Positions 1-7,935 of a DNA stretch of 53,440 nucleotides are shown here, in pieces; within the stretch, counting starts at the first letter, position 1, and every line of letters begins with the position of its first letter. A program made the position numbers and the translations under genes. Under the pieces are notes generated by a model, which had not been told where the DNA came from, made no database searches, and saw nothing but the letters and a program-made list of their open reading frames with translations. This DNA is from Candidatus Rokuibacteriota bacterium (GTDB taxonomy: Bacteria; Methylomirabilota; Methylomirabilia; Rokubacteriales; CSP1-6), in assembly GCA_003220225.1 (NCBI GenBank), contig QHRU01000076.1, positions 1 to 53,440 on the forward strand. The letters run 5' to 3'.

Positions 1-141
1 GACGGGTCGGCCGGTCACGCTACGACTGGCAGCACGGGCACATGGCGCCTGTTCGACGTGAACGGCGCGCGGGTCCTGCGCTTTGAAGGAAGAAACAGGG
101 GCGGGCAGCCGAACTGGTCCGAAATCACGCAAGAGAAGTGA
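1..141 (+). CDS. C-terminal end of an unknown protein (partial)
   Basis: The window opens inside a reading frame that runs 46 codons to a TGA at 139-141. The tail is rich in polar and aromatic residues (TWRLFDVNG, PNWSEITQEK) and reads like a genuine protein end, although its third positions are less GC-rich than those of neighbouring genes. It ends one base before the stop codon of the convergent aldo/keto reductase. No family is recognised, and the 5' part lies outside the window. Confidence 0.45.
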   Translation, partial: DGSAGHATTGSTGTWRLFDVNGARVLRFEGRNRGGQPNWSEITQEK

Positions 142-142
142 C

Positions 143-1129
143 TCAGATGAACACCGCCTTCATCTGCGGCTCCGGGTAGCGCAGGCCCGACGCGGCGCCC
201 GTCGGGACGGCGTCCGAGATGCGCTTGACCTCGTCCGCGCTCAGCTGAACCGCCGCGGCGCCGACGTTCTCCTCGAGGCGGTCGCGGCGCTTGGTGCCGG
301 GGATCGGCACGACGTCGCCCCCCTGGGCGAGCAGCCACGCGAGCACGAGCTGGCCGGGCGTGCAACCCTTCTCGCGCGCGAACTGCTCGACCTTCTTCAC
401 GAACTCGACGTTGCGCTGGAGGTTCGTCTCCTCGAAGCGGGGGTGCTGGCGGCGGCGGTCGTCCGCCGGAAGGTCGGCGAGCTTGTGGACCTGTCCGGTG
501 AGCAGGCTGCGCCCGAGGGGCGAGTAGGCGACGAGCGAGATCCCCAGCTCGCGCAGGGTCGGAAGGGTCTGCTCCGCCTCCACGCGGTAGAGCAGCGAGT
601 ACTCCATCTGTACGGCGGCGAGCGGATGGACCTTCTGCGCGCGGCGGACGGTCGCCGGCGCCGCCTCCGAGAGCCCGAGGAAGCGCACCTTGCCGGCCTC
701 GACCAGTCGCGACATCGCGCCCACCGTGTCTTCGATCGGCACCTTGGGATCGACGCGGTGCTGGTAATAGAGGTCGATCACGTCCACGCCGAGGCGCTTG
801 AGACTCGCGTCGCACGCCTGCGGCACCCACTCGGGCCGGCCGTCGACGCCGGGCGTGCCGTCCGGCTTGCGCATGTTGCCGAACTTGGTGACGACCACGG
901 CGCGCTCGCGCCGGCCGCGCAGCGCCTGGCCGAGCAGCGTCTCGTTGTGGCCCCAGCCGTACATGTCGGACGAGTCCAGGAAGTTGACGCCGAGGTCGAG
1001 CGCGCGATGGATGACCGCGATCGACTGCGCGTCGTCTCCGGGGCCGTACGCGCCCGACATCGACATGCATCCGAGCCCGAGCGCGCTGACCTCGAGGGTG
1101 CTGCCGCCGAGCCGCCGTCGCTCGATCAT
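143..1129 (-). CDS. Aldo/keto reductase
   Basis: A 328-residue cytosolic NADPH-type aldo/keto reductase with a TIM-barrel fold. It starts MIERRRLGG. The family's catalytic tetrad is visible as D52, Y57 (in DMYGWG), K82 (TKFG) and H124 (YYQHRVD), and the C-terminal cofactor-binding segment VPIPGTKR is present. It belongs to the group often annotated as YajO/perakine-reductase-like; the substrate cannot be told. The start at 1129 is chosen because it overlaps, as ATGA, the stop of a 10-codon reading frame that carries the only good ribosome binding site (1164-1170). Initiation here is therefore probably coupled to that leader. An upstream in-frame extension to 1363 lacks family similarity. Confidence 0.9.
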   Translation of the reverse strand: MIERRRLGGSTLEVSALGLGCMSMSGAYGPGDDAQSIAVIHRALDLGVNFLDSSDMYGWGHNETLLGQALRGRRERAVVVTKFGNMRKPDGTPGVDGRPEWVPQACDASLKRLGVDVIDLYYQHRVDPKVPIEDTVGAMSRLVEAGKVRFLGLSEAAPATVRRAQKVHPLAAVQMEYSLLYRVEAEQTLPTLRELGISLVAYSPLGRSLLTGQVHKLADLPADDRRRQHPRFEETNLQRNVEFVKKVEQFAREKGCTPGQLVLAWLLAQGGDVVPIPGTKRRDRLEENVGAAAVQLSADEVKRISDAVPTGAASGLRYPEPQMKAVFI

Positions 1130-1158
1130 GCTCGCTTGCCGTTGACGGTGAGGCGCAT
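1126..1158 (-). CDS. 10-codon leader peptide upstream of aldo/keto reductase
   Basis: ATG at 1158 preceded by AAGGAGA (1164-1170, read on the minus strand) opens a 10-residue frame, [10 protein letters not shown], whose TGA overlaps the reductase ATG as ATGA. The peptide resembles the first beta-strand of [2Fe-2S] CoxS/XdhC-type subunits (typically xLTVNGxx). It may be the stub of a deleted gene whose ribosome binding site has been captured by the reductase, or simply a coupling leader. The similarity rests on ten residues only. Confidence 0.4.
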   Translation of the reverse strand: MRLTVNGKRA

Positions 1159-1163
1159 CGTAG

Positions 1164-1170
1164 TCTCCTT
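1164..1170 (-). promoter_or_regulatory. Ribosome binding site of the 10-codon leader
   Basis: TCTCCTT on the plus strand reads AAGGAGA on the minus strand, 5 nt before the ATG at 1158. It is the only strong Shine-Dalgarno near the aldo/keto reductase and sits in front of the leader peptide, not in front of the reductase start. Confidence 0.7.
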
Positions 1171-1226
1171 CGTTGGCGCTACGGGTGCCGAGGATGGTAG
1201 CACGACGATCGCGTATGACGATCGCG

Positions 1227-1232
1227 TATAGT
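1227..1232 (+). promoter_or_regulatory. Putative -10 box (leaderless) for DUF1272 gene
   Basis: TATAGT ends 6 nt before the ATG at 1239 and there is no Shine-Dalgarno in between. The spacing fits a transcript starting at or near the start codon. Confidence 0.5.
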
Positions 1233-1238
1233 GACGCC

Positions 1239-1529
1239 ATGCTGGAGCTACGACCGAGCTGCGAGCTGTGCGATCGCGACCTGCCGCCCGCCTCGACCGA
1301 GGCCATGATCTGCACGTTCGAGTGCACGTTCTGCGCGCGCTGCGTTCGCGAGACACTGCACAACGTCTGCCCGAACTGCGGCGGCGGCTTCTCGCCACGC
1401 CCCGTGCGCCCACGCGACCGGCTCGCGAAGTATCCGCCCTCGACGAAGCGCGTGACGAAGCCGCTCGACGCCGCGCGGTACGCGCCGCTGCTCGCGCGCT
1501 ATCGCGACGTCCGGGCAGAGCAGCGCTGA
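1239..1529 (+). CDS. DUF1272 family small zinc-binding protein
   Basis: A 96-residue protein matching the DUF1272 pattern: MLELRPxCExCDxxLPP at the N-terminus, then a run of cysteines (C8, C11, C25, C29, C32, C35, C44, C47) ending in CPNCGGG. The cysteine arrangement predicts two zinc sites. The biochemical role of the family is unknown. The last codons overlap the next gene as TGATG (1527-1531), so the two are probably translated together. The C-terminal half after CPNCGGG (about 48 residues, basic) is a tail beyond the zinc-binding core. Confidence 0.85.
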   Translation: MLELRPSCELCDRDLPPASTEAMICTFECTFCARCVRETLHNVCPNCGGGFSPRPVRPRDRLAKYPPSTKRVTKPLDAARYAPLLARYRDVRAEQR

Positions 1530-2122
1530 TGGCCGCGCACGCGAGACACGGCAACCCGCCGGACCTCCGGCGCCTCATGCGCCGCCAGCTCGCGAAGACG
1601 CGCGCGCGGTGGCAGCGGCCGGAGCGCGTGGTGCGCGCGTTGGGCGTGCGGCGTGGCGCCGTCGTCGCCGACGTCGGCTCGGGTCCCGGCTACTTCACGA
1701 CGCGGCTCGCGCGCGCGGTCGGCCCGCGCGGGCGCGTGTACGCCGTCGATCCCGAGCCGGAGGTGTTGAAGGTGCTCGTGAAGCGGCTGGACGGCCGCAC
1801 CAACGTCACGCCGGTGCTGAGCCGCGACGACGACCCGATGCTGCCACCGGGCTCGTGCGACCTCGCAGTGTTCGTGAACGCCTACCACCACGTCGTCGAC
1901 GGCCCGGCCTTCGTGCGGCGGCTCGCCCGCTGCCTCAAGCCCGGCGGGCGGCTCGCCGCCATCGACTGGGCGTATCGCGAGACGCCGATGGGTCCGCCGA
2001 TGCACCGCCGGATCCCGCTCGAGAAATTCGTGAGCATCGGACGCGGCGCGGGATTGCGTCAGGTCGCGCGCCACGATTTCCTGCCCTACCAGTACTTCGT
2101 CGTGCTCCGGCGCCCGCGCTAG
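1529..2122 (+). CDS. Class I SAM-dependent methyltransferase
   Basis: A 197-residue Rossmann-fold methyltransferase. Motif I is VVADVGSGPGYFT (residues about 46-58), followed by an acidic strand end (VYAVDPEPE), a post-motif PGSCDLAVFVNAYHHV (motif II/III) and CLKPGGRLAAIDW. Such short proteins are usually called UbiE/arsenite-type methyltransferases, but the cysteines of ArsM are absent and the substrate is unknown. The start overlaps the DUF1272 stop. The stop codon shares a CTAG palindrome (2119-2122) with the stop of the convergent second methyltransferase. Confidence 0.85.
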   Translation: MAAHARHGNPPDLRRLMRRQLAKTRARWQRPERVVRALGVRRGAVVADVGSGPGYFTTRLARAVGPRGRVYAVDPEPEVLKVLVKRLDGRTNVTPVLSRDDDPMLPPGSCDLAVFVNAYHHVVDGPAFVRRLARCLKPGGRLAAIDWAYRETPMGPPMHRRIPLEKFVSIGRGAGLRQVARHDFLPYQYFVVLRRPR

Positions 2123-2934
2123 CGCTTCGTCCCCACCGCCAGCTTGGCCGAGTTCGGGATGTCGTAGCCGCCGGTCACGGCATAGGCGGAGGCCAGCCGC
2201 TCGAACGCGGCGCGGATGCGACGGCGCAGCTCCGGCGGCTGGCCGGTCACGACGCTGCTCATGCGCAGCATCCCACCGAGGCCGCCGCTCCACCACGCGT
2301 CCAGCGTCGCCGCATGGTGCATCCATCCGAGCGTCGTGACACCCGTGTCCGCGAGGCCGGCGCCGCGCAGCAGCGAGAGCAACGCCGTGTCCTCGGCGAA
2401 GCGGAACGCCGGAGGGCCGGCCGGCACATCGGCCGGCGGCTGGGCGCCGGCCGCGGCGATGGCGTCGAAGAACGTGCCGTTGATCCGCGAGCGTGCGGGA
2501 TCGTCCCACCACGTGAGGGCCAGCCGCCCGCCGGGCGCCAGCACGCGCCCCAGCTCCTTGGCCGCGAGCTCCGGCCGCGCGAAGTGGCCGATGCCGAAGT
2601 TGCAGACGACGGCGTCGAACGCGCAGTCGGTGAACGGCAGCGCCTCGGCGTCGGCCTCACGGAAGCGCACGTCGACGTGCGCGCGCGCCGCGAGCGCGAG
2701 CATCTCGACGGAGAGGTCCACGCCGGTGACTCGGGCGCCGCGCCGCGCGGCGGCCGCCGCCACGTGGCCGGGGCCACAGGCGACGTCGAGCACCGCGAGG
2801 CCGGCGCGGACGCCGGCGCCGTCGAGCAACGGCTCGATGGCACGCGCGGTGTTGGCGGCGAAGAAGTCGCCGTAGGTCGCGGCCAGGCGGTCGTGGCCCA
2901 CCTGCTCGAAGCGACGGAACGCCTCCACGTCCAT
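2119..2934 (-). CDS. Class I SAM-dependent methyltransferase
   Basis: A 271-residue methyltransferase starting MDVEAFRRFE. Motif I is LDVACGPGH (residues 49-57), then VTGVDLSVEML, a DAEALPF motif and VLAPGGRLALTWW, the typical UbiE/BioC-like (Methyltransf_11) arrangement. The substrate cannot be assigned. It is divergent from the M24 gene, and its -10-like TAATCT (2943-2948 on the minus strand) sits 8 nt before the ATG. It overlaps the convergent methyltransferase by 4 nt. Confidence 0.85.
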   Translation of the reverse strand: MDVEAFRRFEQVGHDRLAATYGDFFAANTARAIEPLLDGAGVRAGLAVLDVACGPGHVAAAAARRGARVTGVDLSVEMLALAARAHVDVRFREADAEALPFTDCAFDAVVCNFGIGHFARPELAAKELGRVLAPGGRLALTWWDDPARSRINGTFFDAIAAAGAQPPADVPAGPPAFRFAEDTALLSLLRGAGLADTGVTTLGWMHHAATLDAWWSGGLGGMLRMSSVVTGQPPELRRRIRAAFERLASAYAVTGGYDIPNSAKLAVGTKR

Positions 2935-2941
2935 GCTGCGG

Positions 2942-2948
2942 TAGATTA
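2942..2948. promoter_or_regulatory. Overlapping divergent -10 boxes
   Basis: TAGATT on the plus strand (2942-2947) and TAATCT on the minus strand (2948-2943) overlap. The minus-strand box lies 8 nt before the methyltransferase ATG (2934); the plus-strand box lies about 21 nt before the M24 ATG (2969). The two promoters would compete for the same DNA. Confidence 0.4.
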
Positions 2949-2968
2949 TGCGACACACGGAGGACCGC

Positions 2969-4273
2969 ATGGCCCGCAAGTCGCCCCCCCTCGCCCGACC
3001 CGTCAGCGCCGAGGACGTCGATCCGCGCCACCACTGGGACCGCCCGCTGCAGGCGCCCGGCCACACCCAGGTGGACTTCGAGGAGCGCGTGGACTTCAGG
3101 CGCCTGCACGCCTATCGCCTCGGCCGCGCGCGCCAGGCGCTCGCGAGATCCGGGCTCGGCGCCGTGCTCGTCTTCGACCAGTACAACATCCGCTACCTCT
3201 CGGGCACCGTCATCGGGGAGTGGGCGCGCGACAAGCTCACGCGCTGGTGCCTGCTGACCGGCACCGGCGAGCCGTGGGTGTGGGACTTCGGCTCGGCCGC
3301 GCGCCATCATCGCCTCTACGCGCCGCAGATCCCCGAGCGCCAGTCGCTGGCCGGCATGGTCGGCATGCGCGGGGCGGTGTCGCCGAAGGCGGGCCTCTTC
3401 AGGCGCGCGGCCGAGGAGATCCGCGACATTCTCAAGGCGGAGGGCGTGGCGGGCCTGCCGCTCGGCATCGATCTCGTCGAGCCGCCGTTCCTGTTCGCGC
3501 TCCAGGAGCTCGGCGTCGAGGTGCGCGACGGCCAGCAGGTGATGCTCGAGGCGCGCATGCTCAAGAGCCAGGACGAGCTGACGCTGCTGAACATGGCGGC
3601 GGCCATGGTGGACGGCGTCTACCAGGACATCTTCGAGGCGCTCAAGCCGGGCGCGCGCGAGAACGAAATCGTCGCGCTGGCCAACAAGCGCCTCTACGAG
3701 ATGGGCTCGGACAACGTTGAGGCGATCAACGCGATCTCCGGCGAGCGCTGCAGCCCGCACCCGCACAACTTCACCGACCGCATCATCCGGCCCGGCGACC
3801 AGGCGTTCTTCGACATCATCATGTCCTTCATCGGCTACCGCACGTGCTACTACCGCACGTTCAGCGTCGGCAAGGCCACGAAGCCGCAGCTCGTGGCCTA
3901 CAAGAAGGCGCGCGAGTGGATGGACGAGGCGATCGCGCTCATCAAGCCCGGCGTGACGACGGACAAGATCGCCCGCGCGTTCCCCAAGGCGCAGGAGATC
4001 GGCTTCGAGAGCGAGATGGCCGCCTTCGGCCTCAACTTCTGCCACGGCATCGGGCTCGGCCTGCACGAGCGGCCGATCATCAGCCGGCTGAACTCGTTCG
4101 ACGACCCGATGGAGCTGCAGGCGGGCATGATGTTCGCGGTCGAGACCTACTGCCCCGCCACGGACGGCACCTCGGCCGCGCGCATCGAGGAGGAAGTGAT
4201 CGTCACCCCGGGCGGGGCGCAGATCATCACGCTGTTCCCCGCCGACGAGCTGCCGATCGCCAACAAGTACTGA
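2969..4273 (+). CDS. M24 (pita-bread fold) metallopeptidase-like protein
   Basis: A 434-residue protein with a creatinase-type N-terminal domain (about 1-190) and a C-terminal M24 domain. The start at 2969 is preferred over the ATG at 2948 because GGAGG lies 5 nt upstream. Metal-ligand positions of the family are partly conserved: FFD (D282), HGIGLGLHE (H359), VET (E392) and RIEEEV (E407-E409). The second canonical aspartate, 11 residues after D282, is a cysteine (C293, in YRTCYYRTF). Loss of a ligand is known in creatinase, which works without metal, so this may be a lyase or amidinohydrolase-like enzyme, not a peptidase. An AraC-type regulator starts 10 nt downstream. Confidence 0.85.
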   Translation: MARKSPPLARPVSAEDVDPRHHWDRPLQAPGHTQVDFEERVDFRRLHAYRLGRARQALARSGLGAVLVFDQYNIRYLSGTVIGEWARDKLTRWCLLTGTGEPWVWDFGSAARHHRLYAPQIPERQSLAGMVGMRGAVSPKAGLFRRAAEEIRDILKAEGVAGLPLGIDLVEPPFLFALQELGVEVRDGQQVMLEARMLKSQDELTLLNMAAAMVDGVYQDIFEALKPGARENEIVALANKRLYEMGSDNVEAINAISGERCSPHPHNFTDRIIRPGDQAFFDIIMSFIGYRTCYYRTFSVGKATKPQLVAYKKAREWMDEAIALIKPGVTTDKIARAFPKAQEIGFESEMAAFGLNFCHGIGLGLHERPIISRLNSFDDPMELQAGMMFAVETYCPATDGTSAARIEEEVIVTPGGAQIITLFPADELPIANKY

Positions 4274-4283
4274 GCGACCGTCG

Positions 4284-5201
4284 TTGGACGGGGCACGGCT
4301 CGAGTACGACAAGCGAGTCAACCGCGTCATCGATCACGTCCGCGCGCATCTCGCCGAGCCGCTGACGCTCGCCGACCTCGCGCGGGTGGCGGCGTTCTCC
4401 CCCTTCCACTTCCACCGTGTCTTCAGGGCCATCACCGGCGAGACGCTGTTCGGCTTCATCCAGCGGGTGCGCGTCGAGCGGGCGGCGGCCGCGCTGATCG
4501 GCCGTCACGACGCGAGCGTGCTGGAGATCGCGCTCGATCATGGCTTCGCCTCGGCGGCGACGTTCGCGCGGGCGTTCCGTACGCACTTCGGCATGAGCGC
4601 GACGCGCTGGCGGGCGGGTGGCGCCGCGCGCTGGCGGGCGCGCCTGCGGCGCAAGCCGAGCAAACAACTCCGCAACGACGGCAAAGCACGCGCGCGGTCC
4701 CGGGCGCATCGTGGGCGCAAGGAGGCCGTCATGAGCATTCGCGTGCAGCAGCAGCCCCCCTACCACGTCGCCTACATGCGCTACGTCGGACCGTTCGGGC
4801 CGCGCGGCATCCCCGAGCTCTGGGACCGGCTCATGCGCTGGGCCGAGGCGCACGGGGTCCTCGAGAATGACAAGCTCGGCATCGCCTATGATGACCCGGC
4901 GATCACGCCGCCCGACAAGCTGCGTTACGACGCCTGTGTCGTCGTGCCGCCGGGCTTCGCGGCCGACCGCCTCGTCGCGCTCATGGACGTGCCCGGCAGC
5001 ACGTACGCGGTGGCCAGCTTCGTCGGCACCGCGCACCAGATCGTGGATGCCTGGCAGACCGTCTTCGCCTCGTGGCTCCCCGGCAGCGGCTACCAGCCCG
5101 ACGATCGCCCGTGCTACGAGCTCTACCGCGGCGACCCCGGCGTGGACGCCAAGACGCGGACGTTCCGCTGCGATCTCTGCCTGCCCGTGCGCCCGCTCTG
5201 A
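4284..5201 (+). CDS. AraC-family regulator with GyrI-like ligand-binding domain
   Basis: A 305-residue protein with two AraC helix-turn-helix motifs (about 12-110; LADLARVAAFSPFHFHRVF, then VLEIALDHGF). A very basic linker (about 110-148) leads to a GyrI-like/SOUL-type effector domain (150-305; VAYMRYVGPFG, DACVVVPPGF, LYRGDPGVD). The layout matches Rob/SoxS-like regulators that sense amphipathic or cationic ligands. The only plausible start is TTG at 4284, 10 nt after the M24 stop, so the pair is probably co-transcribed. An in-frame ATG at 4731 has a perfect AAGGAGG ahead of it and could give the effector domain alone. Confidence 0.88.
   Translation: MDGARLEYDKRVNRVIDHVRAHLAEPLTLADLARVAAFSPFHFHRVFRAITGETLFGFIQRVRVERAAAALIGRHDASVLEIALDHGFASAATFARAFRTHFGMSATRWRAGGAARWRARLRRKPSKQLRNDGKARARSRAHRGRKEAVMSIRVQQQPPYHVAYMRYVGPFGPRGIPELWDRLMRWAEAHGVLENDKLGIAYDDPAITPPDKLRYDACVVVPPGFAADRLVALMDVPGSTYAVASFVGTAHQIVDAWQTVFASWLPGSGYQPDDRPCYELYRGDPGVDAKTRTFRCDLCLPVRPL
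4719..4725 (+). promoter_or_regulatory. Internal Shine-Dalgarno within the AraC/GyrI gene
   Basis: AAGGAGG lies 5 nt before an in-frame ATG (4731) exactly at the boundary between the basic linker and the GyrI-like domain. It is better than the site in front of the full-length TTG start, and suggests a second, shorter product. Confidence 0.55.
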
Positions 5202-5222
5202 GCGCCCGGCCACGCCTCGGGG

Positions 5223-5228
5223 TAGAGT
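5223..5228 (+). promoter_or_regulatory. Putative -10 box (leaderless) for 94-aa protein gene
   Basis: TAGAGT ends 7 nt before the ATG at 5236, with no Shine-Dalgarno between. Confidence 0.45.
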
Positions 5229-5235
5229 CGTCGGC

Positions 5236-5520
5236 ATGGCCGAAGACTGCATGCTGTGCCGGGCGGAGCGCATCACCCCCTGGTTCCACGAGGACGAGAT
5301 CTGCTGGGTCGCCGAGTGCGAGATCTGCGAGACCCCGATGGTGGTCTGGCGGGAGCACGGCGTGGAGCCGCCGCCCGAGCATCTCTCGCACATGCTCGCG
5401 CATCTGAAGGACGTGGCAGAGCGGCAGATCGGTGAGCACTGGTTGGACCGGCACATGCGCAACATCCCCGACCACTGGCACGCCCACGCGCGGCCAGCCG
5501 GCGGGTTCTTCGGGCGATAG
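5236..5520 (+). CDS. Conserved small protein with two CxxC motifs
   Basis: A 94-residue hydrophilic protein starting MAEDCMLCRAER. Cysteines occur as CMLC (5-8), then a WVAECEICETPMVVW segment (CEIC), which together can bind one zinc or iron. The second half is rich in His (HLSHMLAHLKD, HWHAHARP). No family is recognised; the arrangement resembles HIT/zinc-ribbon fragments, but no catalytic motif is seen. It lies between the AraC regulator and a large GAF protein, each probably with its own promoter. Confidence 0.7.
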   Translation: MAEDCMLCRAERITPWFHEDEICWVAECEICETPMVVWREHGVEPPPEHLSHMLAHLKDVAERQIGEHWLDRHMRNIPDHWHAHARPAGGFFGR

Positions 5521-5524
5521 ACGG

Positions 5525-5530
5525 TAGAAT
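5525..5530 (+). promoter_or_regulatory. Putative -10 box (leaderless) for GAF protein gene
   Basis: TAGAAT ends 7 nt before the ATG at 5538; the spacer lacks a purine-rich ribosome binding site. Confidence 0.55.
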
Positions 5531-5537
5531 CGAGGCC

Positions 5538-7931
5538 ATGGCGACACACGAATCCGCGGATCTCCAGGCGGCTCTCAACGGGGACCTGGGCGGCATCCCG
5601 TTCCGCACCGAGCTGTCCCTCAAGCCGGTCATCGACTTCTGGACCCGGATGGCGGGTCAGGACTCGCCGAAGGGCGCAGTCGCCCGTGCGATCGCTGATC
5701 AGATCGCCAAGGTATCGGAGCTGCTGGCGCCCCTCACCGACTGCACGGTCGTGGAGCGGCACGCGGAGCTGCTCGATGTCTTGATGGCGGCGGCCATCCC
5801 GCCGGCGTCGCGCGATCACGCCTACGCCGCCGCGATGGTGCCGTTCCAGCTGCACGGCTTCTACGCCACGCCGCCGATGGAGCGCCTCCTCATGACGGAG
5901 GACTGGCGCCTCAAGGGCCGGATCAACCTCGACGCGCCGATGGTCGGCGCGATGCGCCGGGCTTACGCGTACGCGCTCGTGCTGCAGCGCCTGTATGGGA
6001 TCGAGCTGGAGCTGGACCATCCGCTCATCCTCAGCGTGCCCGACCCCGAGACGGGCCTCGACCGCCACTTCCGGCTGCTGTTCGACTGGACGTTCGTCGA
6101 GGTCGAGGCGACGGGGCCGCTGCCGGAGTTGCCGTCCGACATGTGCCACCGCCTTCAAGTGAATCTCCTGGACGCCGAGGGACTGAGCGACCTGCTGCCG
6201 TCGGACCGCTTCGTGCTGCGCGGCTTTACGATCCTCAAAGCGCTCGAGGTCACCGACGAGGAAGTGCTCTCCGCGCTCAAGCGCGACCTGATCGACCGCG
6301 AGTCGATCGTGTCGAAGGAGCGCTTCGGCGGCGTGGAGATGCGGCTGCGCACCCTGTTCCGCCGGCCGAATCTCAGGCTCGGGATCGGCGCCATCGACGG
6401 CGACCGCGTGCTCATCCTCAACGACTTCTCGTCGCACGAGCACTCGTGCATCTTCGCGGATTCCGCCCATCACGCCGTCTCGGAATTCGCGGGGACGATC
6501 TACATGCGCGCGGTGAAGCAAGGACGTCCGATCATCGTGGAGGATCTCGCCGCGATGCCAGGCCGTACGCCGGTCGAGGATAGCGTGCTCGCCTCCGGGG
6601 TTCGTACGCTGGTCGTCGCGCCGCTGCACTACCAGGATCGCGTGATCGGCACCCTCGAGCTGGGCTCGCCGGAGCCCGACGACCTCGACGCGACACATCT
6701 ACCGAAGATCCACGAGCTGCTCCCGCTCTTCGCCATGGCCGTGCGGCGCAGCATGGACGAGTTCAACGCGCGCGTGCAGACCGAGATCAAGGAGCGCTTC
6801 ACGGCCATCCACCCGATCGTCGAGTGGCGCTTCCGCAAGGCGGTGCTGGACGGGCTGGAGCGGACGGGCGATCCCGGGGCGGCCGAGCTGCAGCCGATCG
6901 TCTTCGAGAACGTGCACCCGCTCTACGCGCTGTCCGACATCCGCGGCTCGTCGATCCAGCGCGAGCGCGCGATCCAGGGCGACCTGCTCGCTCAGCTGGC
7001 GCTGGCTCATGACGTCGTGGACGCCGCCTACGCGGCGAGGCGCCTGCCCGCGCTCGACCAGCTCCGCTACCGGATCGACCGCCACGCCGAGCAGATCCGG
7101 GAGAGCCTCGCCGCCGGCGATGAAGTGGGGATCATCGGGTTCCTGCGCGCCGAGGTGGAGTCGCTCTTCGAGCATCTCGGGACGTTCGGCGACGCCGTGC
7201 GCGAGAAGATCGCGGCCTACCGCGCGGCCCTCGACCCGCGGCTGGGCGCCGTCTACCGGCAACGCCGCGTGTTCGAGGACAGCGTCACGCGCATCGGCGA
7301 CACGATCTCGTCGTACCTCGACCTCGAGGAGCAGGCGGCGCAGGACATCTTCCCGCATTACTTCGAGAAGCAGAAGACCGACGGCGTGGATCACCAGATC
7401 TACGTGGGCGGCTCCCTCGTCGAGGACGGGCGCTTCGACCCGATCTACCTCAAGAGCCTGCGCCTCTGGCAGCTCATGGTCGTGTGCGGCATCGCCGCGC
7501 GCGCCGACCGACTGAGCGCCGAGCTGCCGTTGCCTCTGCAGACGACGCACCTCGTGCTCGTGCAGCACGCTCCGATGTCGATCCGCTTCCGCTTCGACGA
7601 GAAGCGCTTCGACGTGGACGGCGCCTACGACATCCGCTACGAGATCGTGAAGAAGCGGATCGACAAGGCGCTGATCAAGGGCACCACCGAGCGCGTGACC
7701 CAGCCGGGCAAGCTCGCGATCGTCTACGGCCAGCCGGGGGAGGCCGCCGAGTACCGGGGCTACCTGGAGTACCTGCGCCATCTCGGTTACGTGAGCGGCG
7801 AGGTCGAGGACCTCGAGCTGGAAGAGCTGCAGGGCGTGCACGGCCTGCGCGCGCTCCGCGTGGGCGTGGCGCTGCGCGAGGTGCCCGCCGTGCCGTTCGC
7901 GGCCCAGGCGGTGCGCGCCGCCGCCCGCTGA
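5538..7931 (+). CDS. Large GAF-domain protein without a recognised output domain
   Basis: A 797-residue soluble protein. A GAF-like sensory domain lies at about 255-400 (LRLGIGAIDGDRVLIL, ASGVRTLVVAPLHYQDRVIGTLELGS). It is preceded by about 250 residues with no recognised family and followed by about 390 residues that are mostly helical up to about residue 640, then a mixed region with conserved-looking blocks such as FPHYFEKQKTDGVDHQIYVG. There is no histidine-kinase, GGDEF, EAL, HD or DNA-binding motif, so how any signal is passed on is unknown. It has no signal peptide or membrane span. The HAD hydrolase starts 4 nt downstream and is probably in the same transcript. Confidence 0.8.
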   Translation: MATHESADLQAALNGDLGGIPFRTELSLKPVIDFWTRMAGQDSPKGAVARAIADQIAKVSELLAPLTDCTVVERHAELLDVLMAAAIPPASRDHAYAAAMVPFQLHGFYATPPMERLLMTEDWRLKGRINLDAPMVGAMRRAYAYALVLQRLYGIELELDHPLILSVPDPETGLDRHFRLLFDWTFVEVEATGPLPELPSDMCHRLQVNLLDAEGLSDLLPSDRFVLRGFTILKALEVTDEEVLSALKRDLIDRESIVSKERFGGVEMRLRTLFRRPNLRLGIGAIDGDRVLILNDFSSHEHSCIFADSAHHAVSEFAGTIYMRAVKQGRPIIVEDLAAMPGRTPVEDSVLASGVRTLVVAPLHYQDRVIGTLELGSPEPDDLDATHLPKIHELLPLFAMAVRRSMDEFNARVQTEIKERFTAIHPIVEWRFRKAVLDGLERTGDPGAAELQPIVFENVHPLYALSDIRGSSIQRERAIQGDLLAQLALAHDVVDAAYAARRLPALDQLRYRIDRHAEQIRESLAAGDEVGIIGFLRAEVESLFEHLGTFGDAVREKIAAYRAALDPRLGAVYRQRRVFEDSVTRIGDTISSYLDLEEQAAQDIFPHYFEKQKTDGVDHQIYVGGSLVEDGRFDPIYLKSLRLWQLMVVCGIAARADRLSAELPLPLQTTHLVLVQHAPMSIRFRFDEKRFDVDGAYDIRYEIVKKRIDKALIKGTTERVTQPGKLAIVYGQPGEAAEYRGYLEYLRHLGYVSGEVEDLELEELQGVHGLRALRVGVALREVPAVPFAAQAVRAAAR

Positions 7932-7935
7932 GGCC

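Noticed and set aside
2969-4273. DMSP lyase DddP
   Set aside because: The overall M24 fold fits, but the Asp ligands that follow the SFDTD-type motif in DddP are not conserved here, so the name was not used.
4227-6698. Long minus-strand open frame across the AraC, 94-aa and GAF genes
   Set aside because: Composition is Arg/Ala/Asp-rich shadow sequence; the plus-strand genes have clear domains.
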